7,431 nucleotides of DNA from an uncultured Porphyromonadaceae bacterium (GCA_905212215.1 CAJMDR010000094.1:1-7431), one strand, 5' to 3'. Positions 1 to 6,535 are shown, numbered from the stretch's first letter. Made by a program: numbers and translations. Notes: a model not told the origin generated them from the sequence alone.

Positions 1-73
1 CGGCCCGCATGAGCAAGCCCGACATAAGCCGACGGTCGGATTCGGAGGCATCAGCAATTAGAATCTTATTCAT
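1..73 (-). CDS. Response-regulator-like receiver domain protein, N-terminus only (runs off the window)
   Basis: An ATG at 71-73 opens a frame that stays open to the window edge, giving 24 residues (MNKILIADASESDRRL... then MSGLLMRA). The KILIAD start, an acidic/polar stretch, then ESDRRLMSGLL matches the first beta strand and alpha helix of CheY-type receiver domains (usual form ILIVDDD...DR.LL..LL). In receiver domains the acidic residues after strand 1 bind Mg2+; here only the Asp of IAD and the Glu/Asp of SESD are visible, so the canonical acidic pair is altered. The phosphoacceptor and any output domain are outside the window. From memory, proteins starting this way occur as sigma-54-type activators in Bacteroidales conjugative elements; I could not check this. 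No clear TAnnTTTG promoter is visible in the 74-110 leader. The gene starts 37 bases after the terminator of the upstream operon, so it is probably a separate transcription unit. Confidence 0.6.
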   Translation of the reverse strand, partial: MNKILIADASESDRRLMSGLLMRA

Positions 74-109
74 TTTCGTACATATTAATAAAAATAAGTA
101 TTGCCATGT

Positions 110-142
110 AAAAGCACCCCCTGACAGAGGCGCCGAGGGTGC
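110..142 (-). terminator. Intrinsic terminator of the barrel-GLPGLI-lipoprotein operon
   Basis: On the minus strand, GCACCCTC (142-135) can pair with GGGGGTGC (121-114), an 8-base-pair stem that needs one U-G wobble. The loop is 13 nucleotides and a short TTTT tract follows (113-110). The wobble pairs only in minus-strand RNA (the plus strand would have a mismatch), which supports minus-strand function. It lies 20 bases beyond the lipoprotein stop codon. The U tract is short, so termination may be partial. Confidence 0.7.
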
Positions 143-162
143 AATATTTCGTTTTAGTAATT

Positions 163-1170
163 TTATATGTTTATTAGGATAAAACCATCACCATTCCATC
201 CTATAAGCGTGGCGTCATTGATAGCGGCGATTTTGTAAAGAGGGTACGGGATGTTAAAATAGCGGTCTATGATTCTGCAGTCCCAGCCTATCTTGTAGAT
301 GGTCGGTGCGAAATTCGCTGCTTCGGAATACATACAATTCCAATGCAAAGCATAAATGTAATCGGCTGTATATGTTAAATCAACCGTATGTAACGGATTA
401 AGGGCATCAAAATCCGCTTCATCAAGAGTTTTCGGGTCGAAGGTGTCCTCTCCGATTCTTACTGATTTGATAGTGTTGCCTTCCAAGTCGAATATCTCGA
501 TTATAGGGTGCAGCTTATAGGCAAAAGCGAGACGTTTGTATTTGTCTGAGTAAGCCAGTTTGCCGGCATTAGGCATCCATGATTGTAACTCCGGCGATAT
601 GTTGATTTGGCATATGGTGTCTATTTTTTCTGTTGTCAAATCTGCTTTCATCGCGTACTGACGGCCACCATTTGGTTCCCTGCCAATAAAAACATATTTA
701 TCCGGCGCAGTCATAAATACATCCTGCACATACTGTGATATTGGGAAAGGCACTGTGCTGTTCCCTGTCATCAGATATTGTTTTGACCTTATAAATGCGG
801 TGTCGTTCTCTATGTTATAAATCTCACAGTCATCCTGACTTACGACCCGGATTGTGCTGTCATTAGCTATGAAAGGATAAGGCATATATGATGCAAAATA
901 TCCATCATCTCGTTTGCCCATATCGGGGCTAACCACGAGCGCATTATTGTTCATATCAATGACTGCACGGCGAAGTAATCTTTGCCCGTAACCATCCTCG
1001 CTTTCATAAGCGAACAACAGCGTGTCTCCGGCTATTTTCATGCCGACCATGTGGCGTATAGCCGGTAACCCGTTTCCGAGTATATCAAAATTTATGGTGG
1101 AAGTGGAGGATTGAGCGTTGGTACATCCTGACATGAACAGGGACAGTGCCAACAAATGTAATATTTTCAT
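163..1170 (-). CDS. BF3164-like lipoprotein (TolB-like six-bladed propeller family)
   Basis: This 335-residue protein begins with a lipoprotein signal peptide: Lys2, a hydrophobic run (residues 3-13) and a lipobox MSGC with the lipidated Cys at 16, followed by a Ser/Thr-rich linker. The rest is beta-rich, with repeated blade-like units: TLLFAYE near 50, KYVFIGREPNGG near 158-168, RLAFAYKLHPIIEIFDLEG near 215-230, YTADYIYALHW near 268-278 and a closing TLIGWNGDGFILINI. This pattern fits the Bacteroidetes TolB-like/BF3164 lipoprotein family, usually read as a six-bladed propeller anchored in the envelope; no enzymatic activity is established and I see no catalytic motif. Its ATG overlaps the stop of the GLPGLI gene as ATGA (1167-1170), so translation is probably coupled. 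It is the last gene of the operon. Family assignment is by recognition of the overall pattern, not by search. Confidence 0.8.
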   Translation of the reverse strand: MKILHLLALSLFMSGCTNAQSSTSTINFDILGNGLPAIRHMVGMKIAGDTLLFAYESEDGYGQRLLRRAVIDMNNNALVVSPDMGKRDDGYFASYMPYPFIANDSTIRVVSQDDCEIYNIENDTAFIRSKQYLMTGNSTVPFPISQYVQDVFMTAPDKYVFIGREPNGGRQYAMKADLTTEKIDTICQINISPELQSWMPNAGKLAYSDKYKRLAFAYKLHPIIEIFDLEGNTIKSVRIGEDTFDPKTLDEADFDALNPLHTVDLTYTADYIYALHWNCMYSEAANFAPTIYKIGWDCRIIDRYFNIPYPLYKIAAINDATLIGWNGDGFILINI

Positions 1171-2021
1171 TTTATTTCGAGGGGCTTATATGGTATTGAC
1201 TGTTGGACTGCTTCGTTGTTGTTCATCCGTTTGCCATCTTTGCCGACGATATGAACCCTGCTTCCGTCGCCGCCCAAAGACGCTATCAAGAAACCGACAG
1301 GTGAATTATAATAGCGGGCGAGAGTTTTTTCAGCATCGGATACAGAGCATTTTTTATCGTTGCCGTCCTGATAGATATATTCCATTATCGGAACATTTGT
1401 GCGTTGGAAGCCAATGGCTTCCCAAACAAATTGTCGTTCTCCATCCTCGATTTTCAGAATTAGACCGGGCAGACCTCCGAATTTATAGGGTCCTAAAGGC
1501 AGAGGTATTTCTGGCGCAAACCATGCTGTATATTGGCGTCCTGCAAATTCAGCGGTTGCTTTACGACATTCATATCCCATAATAGTATCATTATCTTCAC
1601 CGCTGAAATCCCATTTCAGAGTAGGAATGGAATCAGAATATACCAAGAACGGAGATATGGAGAGACGGTATTTCAAGTCTGCAACTGTGCCGCGAACAGG
1701 GCGGATAATCTCCAAAGGCCAGGGATTGCCGGAGACATTTGAATAAGAGTCAGCCCCGCGCCGAATCTGTTCGGTTGCCAACGAATCAAAGTGGTTGATT
1801 ATATCGCTGTAGTCTTTGATAAAGCGTCGGCCTATCTGCACAATCCTGACGTCATTATAGTAATTCTGCACGTCGGGATGCGATTTGTATTTTAACGTGT
1901 AAGTTACATTGAACTTAGCTGTATCGACAGGAACAGCCTTGTCGATAATACGGGAGCAGGTCTCTTGGGCAAATCCCGTTATCGAGATGAGAACGCAGAG
2001 CAGAGTGAGTATCTGTTTCAT
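1167..2021 (-). CDS. GLPGLI family secreted protein
   Basis: The 284-residue product has a signal peptide (MKQILTLLCVLISITGFAQ, cleavage likely after FAQ, residue 19) and is therefore periplasmic or surface-exposed. The family hallmark is exact: GLPGLI at residues 183-188, preceded by the conserved block GYECRKA (149-155), TAWFAPEIPLPLGPYKF (about 165-181), and followed by LKIEDG. GLPGLI proteins are common in Bacteroidetes and have no established biochemical role; they are often encoded beside TonB-receptor-like barrels, as here. The gene begins 12 bases after the barrel gene's stop, with a weak GGA just before ATG, and ends in an ATGA overlap with the lipoprotein gene, so the three proteins are likely made together in fixed proportion. 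Length and motif order look complete; there is no sign of truncation. Confidence 0.93.
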   Translation of the reverse strand: MKQILTLLCVLISITGFAQETCSRIIDKAVPVDTAKFNVTYTLKYKSHPDVQNYYNDVRIVQIGRRFIKDYSDIINHFDSLATEQIRRGADSYSNVSGNPWPLEIIRPVRGTVADLKYRLSISPFLVYSDSIPTLKWDFSGEDNDTIMGYECRKATAEFAGRQYTAWFAPEIPLPLGPYKFGGLPGLILKIEDGERQFVWEAIGFQRTNVPIMEYIYQDGNDKKCSVSDAEKTLARYYNSPVGFLIASLGGDGSRVHIVGKDGKRMNNNEAVQQSIPYKPLEIK

Positions 2022-2033
2022 TTCCGGTGTTTT

Positions 2034-4634
2034 TTAGAATATTCTGAATCTTATTTTTAGAAGTATGCTGCGGGGACGAATGTTGTAAATCGCTCTTGAT
2101 TCGGTGAGCGCAGAGAGGTTGGAGTAAACATACGTTTTGCGATTGAGCAGGTTATCGCATGACAGTGTGAAACTGAAACGCTTGATGGTATATTTTGCCA
2201 CGGCGTTGAGAAGGAGGAAAGAACGGTCGCCGTCATTGAAATTATTGTAGTAATGATAGAGCGATGTTGAGAGGGTAACGCCTCCGGGAATTGTAAAATC
2301 AAGAGTACCCTTGTTGCTTACGGCGCGTAGCCACGGAAATCGCTCACCTCTTTTCGGCTGTGTGGCCGACTGTGAGTAATTGCCCTGATATGACACAGCC
2401 AACCATTTGAAAGGCGTAAGGCTGATGTCGGCGTTGACTCCGATGCTGTTGCCGGTATATCGCAACACATCGTTTTGAACAAGCAGCGGGCTGTCGTAAT
2501 AGGAATATGTGACGGAGGCGCCTATTTTGAGCCGTCGCCAGTCGAAGCCCTGACTTGCATGGACTTTGGCTGATAGCATATTGCTGTTCTCAGATGTGCG
2601 GCGGCTTATGGTATGCTGCACGATGCCGTCATAGTAAGAACCGTAAAGGACATCGGGCGACTGCCTGTACCATGCGACTTCCGCTCCGGCGAAACTCATT
2701 GAGAGAATATTCTTGAAATCATATTTCAGTGAATAGTTCTGATTCATTCCCTCATACAGACCGGCTACATCGTAAGCCGACAGTTGGCGGTAAGAAGTCA
2801 AAATGTAGCCTGAGTATAATGTCTCTATTGAGGGTGTCATATAATTCAGAGCTGCCGAAGCATTGATATTATGGCTGCTGTTGACTTTATATGTCAAGTT
2901 TAAGGACGGTTCCACACGAAAGCGGTTTTTATCGGTAATGATGCCGTCGATCCTATTGTCAAGTCGGAATAATCGGTATTTCATCGGCAGATAGAGCGAA
3001 GCATGGAACTTTCTGATATTGAACATTATTTCAGCTCCGAGACCGGCGTCGAGGTAGTCAAGTGTAAGGTCATTGTGTATTGCTTCAAGTCGGCTTTCAA
3101 GTGCATTGTGATGATAGTTGACGATTGCGGACGGATGAAGTGTGAAGTTGCCGACCTTTAGTGCCGACAATAATCCCGCGCTGTTCTCGGTGGATATGTT
3201 GCGGTAATCGACCTGCTGATAAAGCATATCGCCCGCTATCATATCAGGGAAAAGATTTGGCGATACGGAAAGGCTGTGAGGCCGTTTTTCGAGATTGACA
3301 AGTGATGAAATCTCAAAGCCGCGGTCCTCCGAATTTCGATGCGTCATGTGGAATTTATTCAGCAGTCTGTATGTGTCCGTTTTCCCAATCTGCACTATAT
3401 CATCACCCCCTGCAAGAATACGGCTGTCAGCGTCAGTATCGCTCCAGTCGAATTTCAGTTGTTCCTTGAGATAATTCTCGTCGCCATTGTTCAGATAGGT
3501 AAGGTCGCCGTATGCTTTCTGCATATGGGCGGTGCCTTGCATTATTTCGTCCACTATGTTCTGACCGCCGTCAGGCAGAAAATTTGTTGTCGATGAACTG
3601 CTACTGCGCGTGTCGCGGTCGTTTAGATAAGCTGCGTTTATACCGAACTCTCCCGACTTACCTACACGATATACATTGTTGAACGTGGCATTGTGGGAGC
3701 GATTGAAGTAATAGAACCGTTTGTCAATGCCGGGAGCTGACGGCATTGAGATCGACGAGATATTACTTGTGCGCGAATAATCGTTGTCGAAGGAATAAAG
3801 TTCCTGCGATAGATCTTCACCGGTGTTGTTGCCCTTGTAGGTTGCGAGGAACTGGCTGTTACGTCGGAAATATGTCGCTATGGCGGAGTTGTTCCACAAA
3901 CCTTCATCGCCATAGCCGCCTCCGAGTGTGGCTATGAGATTGAACACACCCTTGACACCCTCTTTTAGCCGTAGATTGATTGATGCCTGTTCCTCCGGGC
4001 GTAGCCCTTTGAGCGCCTTGATGTCCTGATGGTTTTCGAGAACTTGCACGGTAGCGATGTTGTTGGGGTCGATGTTGTTGGTGGCAATGCCGTAATGCCC
4101 TTTCATAAGGTCAAGTCCTTCGATGTAAAAGTTTTTAATCGGTTTGCCCTGATATGAGATTTGTCCGGCGTCAGATACCGTAATTCCCGGCATTTTTTTC
4201 AATACGTCGGCAATAGACTGGTCTGTCTGCGAAAGAAAAGAGCCGACATTATAGTTGATTGTGTCGCCTTGTGAGTAGATTTTCTTTGACTTGACAACAA
4301 CCTCTTTAAGTTCAATAGCGCGGTTATCTACGATAATTTTATAGCTGCCGGTACGGTTAGGCACAGTAATCTGTGCCGGAGCAATCTCGACACTCGACGC
4401 TTTGAGAATAAGGCTGTCGCAATCGCTTTTAACCGACATTTGGAACTTGCCGTTTTCATCGGTGAAGGAAGATGCCAATATCGTCTTAGGGGAATTGACT
4501 GGAGATGTAATCACACTGACAAAGTCCACACTATTACCCTCGGTAGTCTTGACAACTCCCGAAATCACTGCTTGCGCCATCGCAGAAATGAAAGATGCAA
4601 GACAGAGAATAGTAATGAATAATCTTTGCCACAT
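2034..4634 (-). CDS. TonB-dependent-receptor-like outer-membrane barrel with carboxypeptidase-regulatory-like N-terminal domain
   Basis: The 866-residue protein has a signal peptide ending SAMA (residue 20), then a CarboxypepD_reg-like beta-sandwich (about 22-100, VISGVVKTTEGNSVDFVSV ... FTDENGKFQMSV), a linker with the typical IELKEVVV (107-114), a plug-like domain (about 120-230, including IADVLKKMPGITV, YQGKPIKNFYIEGLDLM and IATVQVLENHQDIKALKG), and a long beta-barrel to the C-terminus, which ends in alternating hydrophobic residues and a terminal Phe (LLKIRFRIF), as outer-membrane barrels do. I see no clear TonB box and no SusD-like partner gene, so this is not a glycan SusC system; it belongs to the smaller outer-membrane beta-barrel class. 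The start is fixed by the AAAGGA ribosome-binding sequence (4636-4641) just before ATG and by the signal peptide. It heads the operon with the GLPGLI and lipoprotein genes. The substrate is unknown; peptide or metal transport and surface assembly are all possible. Confidence 0.9.
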   Translation of the reverse strand: MWQRLFITILCLASFISAMAQAVISGVVKTTEGNSVDFVSVITSPVNSPKTILASSFTDENGKFQMSVKSDCDSLILKASSVEIAPAQITVPNRTGSYKIIVDNRAIELKEVVVKSKKIYSQGDTINYNVGSFLSQTDQSIADVLKKMPGITVSDAGQISYQGKPIKNFYIEGLDLMKGHYGIATNNIDPNNIATVQVLENHQDIKALKGLRPEEQASINLRLKEGVKGVFNLIATLGGGYGDEGLWNNSAIATYFRRNSQFLATYKGNNTGEDLSQELYSFDNDYSRTSNISSISMPSAPGIDKRFYYFNRSHNATFNNVYRVGKSGEFGINAAYLNDRDTRSSSSSTTNFLPDGGQNIVDEIMQGTAHMQKAYGDLTYLNNGDENYLKEQLKFDWSDTDADSRILAGGDDIVQIGKTDTYRLLNKFHMTHRNSEDRGFEISSLVNLEKRPHSLSVSPNLFPDMIAGDMLYQQVDYRNISTENSAGLLSALKVGNFTLHPSAIVNYHHNALESRLEAIHNDLTLDYLDAGLGAEIMFNIRKFHASLYLPMKYRLFRLDNRIDGIITDKNRFRVEPSLNLTYKVNSSHNINASAALNYMTPSIETLYSGYILTSYRQLSAYDVAGLYEGMNQNYSLKYDFKNILSMSFAGAEVAWYRQSPDVLYGSYYDGIVQHTISRRTSENSNMLSAKVHASQGFDWRRLKIGASVTYSYYDSPLLVQNDVLRYTGNSIGVNADISLTPFKWLAVSYQGNYSQSATQPKRGERFPWLRAVSNKGTLDFTIPGGVTLSTSLYHYYNNFNDGDRSFLLLNAVAKYTIKRFSFTLSCDNLLNRKTYVYSNLSALTESRAIYNIRPRSILLKIRFRIF

Positions 4635-4660
4635 ATCCTTTACTTACAATTTTGGCAAAG
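4624..4660 (-). repeat. Inverted repeat CTTTGCCA/TGGCAAAG around the barrel-gene start
   Basis: CTTTGCCA (4624-4631) and TGGCAAAG (4653-4660) are perfect 8-base inverted repeats with a 21-base spacer. In RNA reading through from upstream, the arms would pair and place the ribosome-binding sequence and start codon in the loop. A related TTTGCCA/TGGCAAA pair frames the LRR gene start. Part of the left arm in the RNA is also the TTTG of the proposed -7 element, so the stem forms only in transcripts that start further upstream. Confidence 0.4.
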
Positions 4661-4700
4661 TTCGGCAGAAAAAATGACTTCGAGATAAAACAAGTTTTAT
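4656..4700 (-). promoter_or_regulatory. Candidate activator-dependent promoter of the barrel operon: palindromic operator plus -7-like box
   Basis: Reading the minus strand, GAACTTTG (4663-4656) resembles the Bacteroidetes -7 element TAnnTTTG with one mismatch. No TTTG-like -33 box stands at the usual 19-21 base spacing. Instead, a perfect palindrome, ATAAAAC-AA-GTTTTAT (4685-4700), is centred at 4692.5, about 42 bases upstream of the start site that the -7 box implies (near 4650). A poor -33 box with a palindrome near -42 is the usual layout of class II activation by Crp/Fnr-family proteins, and the two-base spacer resembles PrfA-type sites. The nearest candidate activator is the Crp/Fnr gene at 6464-7036. 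The same arrangement is repeated before the LRR gene. The palindrome and spacing are seen directly; the activator assignment is inference. Confidence 0.5.
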
Positions 4701-4768
4701 TCGCCGGATTTTTTAGCGAGATTTTTTCGGATTCGGCTAAGATATACCGGTGTGAAGAGTTGATACGA
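4697..4768 (-). pseudogene. Headless 3' remnant of a Crp/Fnr regulator gene
   Basis: In frame, minus-strand 4768-4697 encodes SYQLFTPVYLSRIRKNLAKKSGE followed by TAA (split here as SYQLFTPVYLSRIRKN, then LAKKSGE). It corresponds to residues 168-190 of the intact regulator at 6464-7036 (SYLLVTPVYLSRIRKN, then IAKNYGE). This is the second helix-turn-helix helix region of the wing-helix domain. The frame stays open upstream to 4837 but that extension shows no regulator similarity and no start that would give a sensible protein, so the N-terminal 167 residues are missing. Six codons differ from the intact gene and five of these change the amino acid, which fits loss of constraint. It is either what is left of a duplicated regulator or a piece carried along when the LRR gene was inserted. 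Confidence 0.8.
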
Positions 4769-4841
4769 AACATTCAGCCTTAAAAGCAAAAACAGCAATA
4801 CACGAAGTGTTAATGACTCGAGTGTTCTACATATAAATTAT

Positions 4842-6404
4842 TTAATGGTGAATAAATTTCTTACCATTTAATATGTAAATATTCCCCGGAATTAGCGTAT
4901 TAACCTTTCTTCCTAACAAATCGTAATAATCACCATTATCTTCTTTTCCATCTATTACGACACTGTCTATACCGGAAGATGGGAAATTGTCGGTTTCTAT
5001 AAAATTCGTGAAGTAATTCCATCCGTAAGCAGAAGCATACAAATGGGAAGTCCCAACTGGAACATAAACTGGAATGTCGTTTGGAGTACACAAATGACCG
5101 GGCTGACCTGATATGGGACCGAATGTATGGTTACGTCCTTTATTTGATGGATCCTCATCGCATATAGGTGGAGTTAGTGCGCTACAATATATTGCTTCCA
5201 ATGACTGAAGATATTGGCAAGAAGCACCGCCTAAATATGTTAATGATGAGGGGAATACTAAGGTTTTGAGTGCGCTACAGTACCAGAATGCATTAGATTC
5301 AACCTCTTTTAATCCTTCATGCAATAAAACATCGGACAATACCATACATGTAGACAATGCATCTGCTCCAATTATCTCAACGGTGGATGGAATATCAAAT
5401 TCCGATAAATTAATATCGTTATAAACAAAGCAGTTTGGTATAACCTTTACTCCGTGTGGAAGATTTATTTTTCTTAATTCGTGATTTAATGCGAATTGAT
5501 GGGTGCCTAAAAATTGCTGACAAGAGTTTGGCAGTAAAACACATTCAAGGTCAGACGAATAAAATGCAGCATTGCCAATTGACAGCAAACCGTCTGGAAA
5601 ATTGATACATTTAATTTTGGCCCGATAAAATGCCCCTTCACCTATGTGTTTTATTGTGGTCGGGAGTTTTATTTCATCTAATGACTCGCAATTCATAAAA
5701 CACATTGCAGGTATATCCATCAAACCTTCAGGTAGTTGCATAGGATTAGTCGCTAATGACATACAATCGGAAAAGCAATATATTCCAAGATTTTGCAATT
5801 TAGACGGGATATTGATGGATTCTAAGTGTATCGCATATGAGAATGCAAAATCTCCAATGGTTTTAATTTGGTTTGGCAGGATTATTTTTCTAAGGGAAAT
5901 TACGTATATTGTCCCGTCATCTTGTAATTGTTCATCCTGATGCCAGAATGCTCTTGATGGAATAATCTCATTTTCAACAGCGGCACCTTCCAGATTAATG
6001 ACCGATAGGTTTCCCTTAAATGTTGCACTCCACATAGTATGGAAATCCGCCGCATTTATAGGTCCACGCACCACAAGCGAGTCAATAGCATTTATATCAT
6101 CTCCAAGCACTGATTCAAGAGACCCTGATTTTGTTAGTGTCACATCTTTGAATTTTACCTCGGAATGAGGTTGATTTATTATTCTCGCATTTCGAGGAAG
6201 GTTATCAAAATCAATGCCTGAATCATTCATTCCTGAATCTAAAACATAGATGACATTCCTTTTGTGTGATGACTTAGAGATGTCGCCTAAAGGTATGTAA
6301 TCATACTTGTGATCAGAGGCCCCAGTGGTGTTCGTATCTGCCAATAGTCTTAAAGGTAAGAGAATCAACAGACATATGACTGATTTAAGTATTCGATTTT
6401 TCAT
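4842..6404 (-). CDS. Secreted BspA-type leucine-rich-repeat protein
   Basis: The product has 520 residues from the ATG at 6402-6404. A TTG seven codons upstream is in frame but lies inside the proposed promoter, and the ATG places the signal peptide correctly (MKNRILKSVICLLILLPLRL, cleavage near LLA, residue 22). Residues 90-150 form the usual Bacteroidales lead-in (SLESVLGDDINAIDSLVVRG ... LSVINLEGA). About ten LRR_5-type repeats of roughly 23 residues follow (about 165-410), recognisable from LxxIxLPxxxxxIGxxAFxxC units such as IILPNQIKTIGDFAF, IKLPTTIKHIGEGAF and INFPDGLLSIGNAAF. A PVYVPVGTSHLY..A.GW..F cap (about 445-470) follows, then a short tail with YDLLGRKV and PGNIYILNGKK (about 493-516). 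Such proteins are secreted or surface-exposed and often mediate binding. The gene is visibly more AT-rich than the neighbouring operon and lies between the two 117-base direct repeats, which suggests separate acquisition. Only a weak hairpin follows it (4799-4810), so readthrough into the barrel operon is possible. Confidence 0.9.
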   Translation of the reverse strand: MKNRILKSVICLLILLPLRLLADTNTTGASDHKYDYIPLGDISKSSHKRNVIYVLDSGMNDSGIDFDNLPRNARIINQPHSEVKFKDVTLTKSGSLESVLGDDINAIDSLVVRGPINAADFHTMWSATFKGNLSVINLEGAAVENEIIPSRAFWHQDEQLQDDGTIYVISLRKIILPNQIKTIGDFAFSYAIHLESINIPSKLQNLGIYCFSDCMSLATNPMQLPEGLMDIPAMCFMNCESLDEIKLPTTIKHIGEGAFYRAKIKCINFPDGLLSIGNAAFYSSDLECVLLPNSCQQFLGTHQFALNHELRKINLPHGVKVIPNCFVYNDINLSEFDIPSTVEIIGADALSTCMVLSDVLLHEGLKEVESNAFWYCSALKTLVFPSSLTYLGGASCQYLQSLEAIYCSALTPPICDEDPSNKGRNHTFGPISGQPGHLCTPNDIPVYVPVGTSHLYASAYGWNYFTNFIETDNFPSSGIDSVVIDGKEDNGDYYDLLGRKVNTLIPGNIYILNGKKFIHH

Positions 6405-6426
6405 TTGCCAATTTTTTATTGGCAAA
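6404..6426. repeat. Perfect inverted repeat TTTGCCAAT-N5-ATTGGCAAA at the LRR gene start
   Basis: TTTGCCAAT (6404-6412) and ATTGGCAAA (6418-6426) are exact inverted repeats separated by five T bases. The palindrome spans the end of the proposed -7 box, the expected transcription start and the first base of the LRR start codon. It could be a repressor operator at the DNA level, or a hairpin blocking translation in RNA that reads in from the regulator gene. There is no obvious ribosome-binding sequence between it and the ATG. Confidence 0.6.
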
Positions 6427-6535
6427 GTTCGACAGAAAAAATGACTTCGGGATAAAACAAGTTTTATTCACCGTAATTTTTAGCGATATTTTTTCGGATT
6501 CGGCTAAGATATACCGGTGTGACGAGCAGATACGA
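6419..6535. repeat. Direct repeat copy A (native 3' end of the regulator gene plus control region)
   Basis: This is the partner of 4652-4768, 108 of 117 bases identical without gaps. Here the coding part (6464-6535) is the true end of the intact Crp/Fnr gene, so this side is probably the original junction on the regulator side. The two copies together enclose the LRR gene; recombination between them would remove one 1767-base unit and leave a single copy joining the regulator directly to the barrel operon. Confidence 0.95.
6423..6467 (-). promoter_or_regulatory. Candidate activator-dependent promoter of the LRR gene: second copy of the palindromic operator and -7-like box
   Basis: GAACTTTG (6430-6423, minus strand) and the palindrome ATAAAAC-AA-GTTTTAT (6452-6467) are both identical in sequence and spacing to those before the barrel operon. 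The palindrome overlaps the TAA stop of the regulator gene (6464-6466). If the site is bound by the regulator, the LRR gene and the barrel operon form one regulon. The -7 box ends 18 bases before the LRR start codon, so the leader would be very short. Confidence 0.5.

Larger units (their letters stand above)
4652..4768. repeat. Direct repeat copy B (regulator 3' end plus control region)
   Basis: This 117-base segment aligns without gaps to 6419-6535 (offset 1767) with 9 mismatches, at 4665, 4683, 4703, 4707, 4709, 4720, 4756, 4760 and 4761. Identity is lost above 4768 and, apart from a few bases, below 4652. It holds the remnant of the regulator's C-terminus (4697-4768) and the control region of the barrel operon (4652-4696). 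The 45 non-coding bases carry only two of the mismatches. Confidence 0.95.

Noticed and set aside
1118..1582. Plus-strand open frame of 154 codons opposite the GLPGLI gene
   Set aside because: It is antisense to a well-supported gene, Cys/Arg-rich without recognisable domains, and has no promoter or ribosome-binding sequence that I can see.
163..2021. A small NVEALA-type secreted peptide gene, sometimes found near BF3164-like lipoproteins
   Set aside because: The genes are overlapping or 12 bases apart, leaving no room, and no such short frame was found in the other gaps.
4534..4773. Minus-strand open frame of 79 codons across the barrel-gene start
   Set aside because: It overlaps the signal-peptide coding region of the barrel gene out of frame. 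The frame with similarity to the regulator is a different one, ending at 4697.
4799..4823. Terminator after the LRR gene (ACAC-TTC-GTGT hairpin and ACTCGAGT palindrome)
   Set aside because: The stem has only four base pairs and the T run (minus strand, about 4788-4792) does not follow directly, so it is too weak to call.
5644..5940. Plus-strand open frame of 98 codons opposite the LRR repeats
   Set aside because: It mirrors the repetitive LRR coding sequence and shows no features of its own.
6405..6425. In-frame TTG start extending the LRR protein by seven residues
   Set aside because: It lies within the proposed -7 box and inverted repeat, and the downstream ATG gives a well-formed signal peptide starting with MKNR.
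4652..6535. Insertion-sequence or transposon ends for the repeats flanking the LRR gene
   Set aside because: The repeats are direct, long, and composed of regulator coding and control sequence. There is no transposase and no short target duplication outside them.
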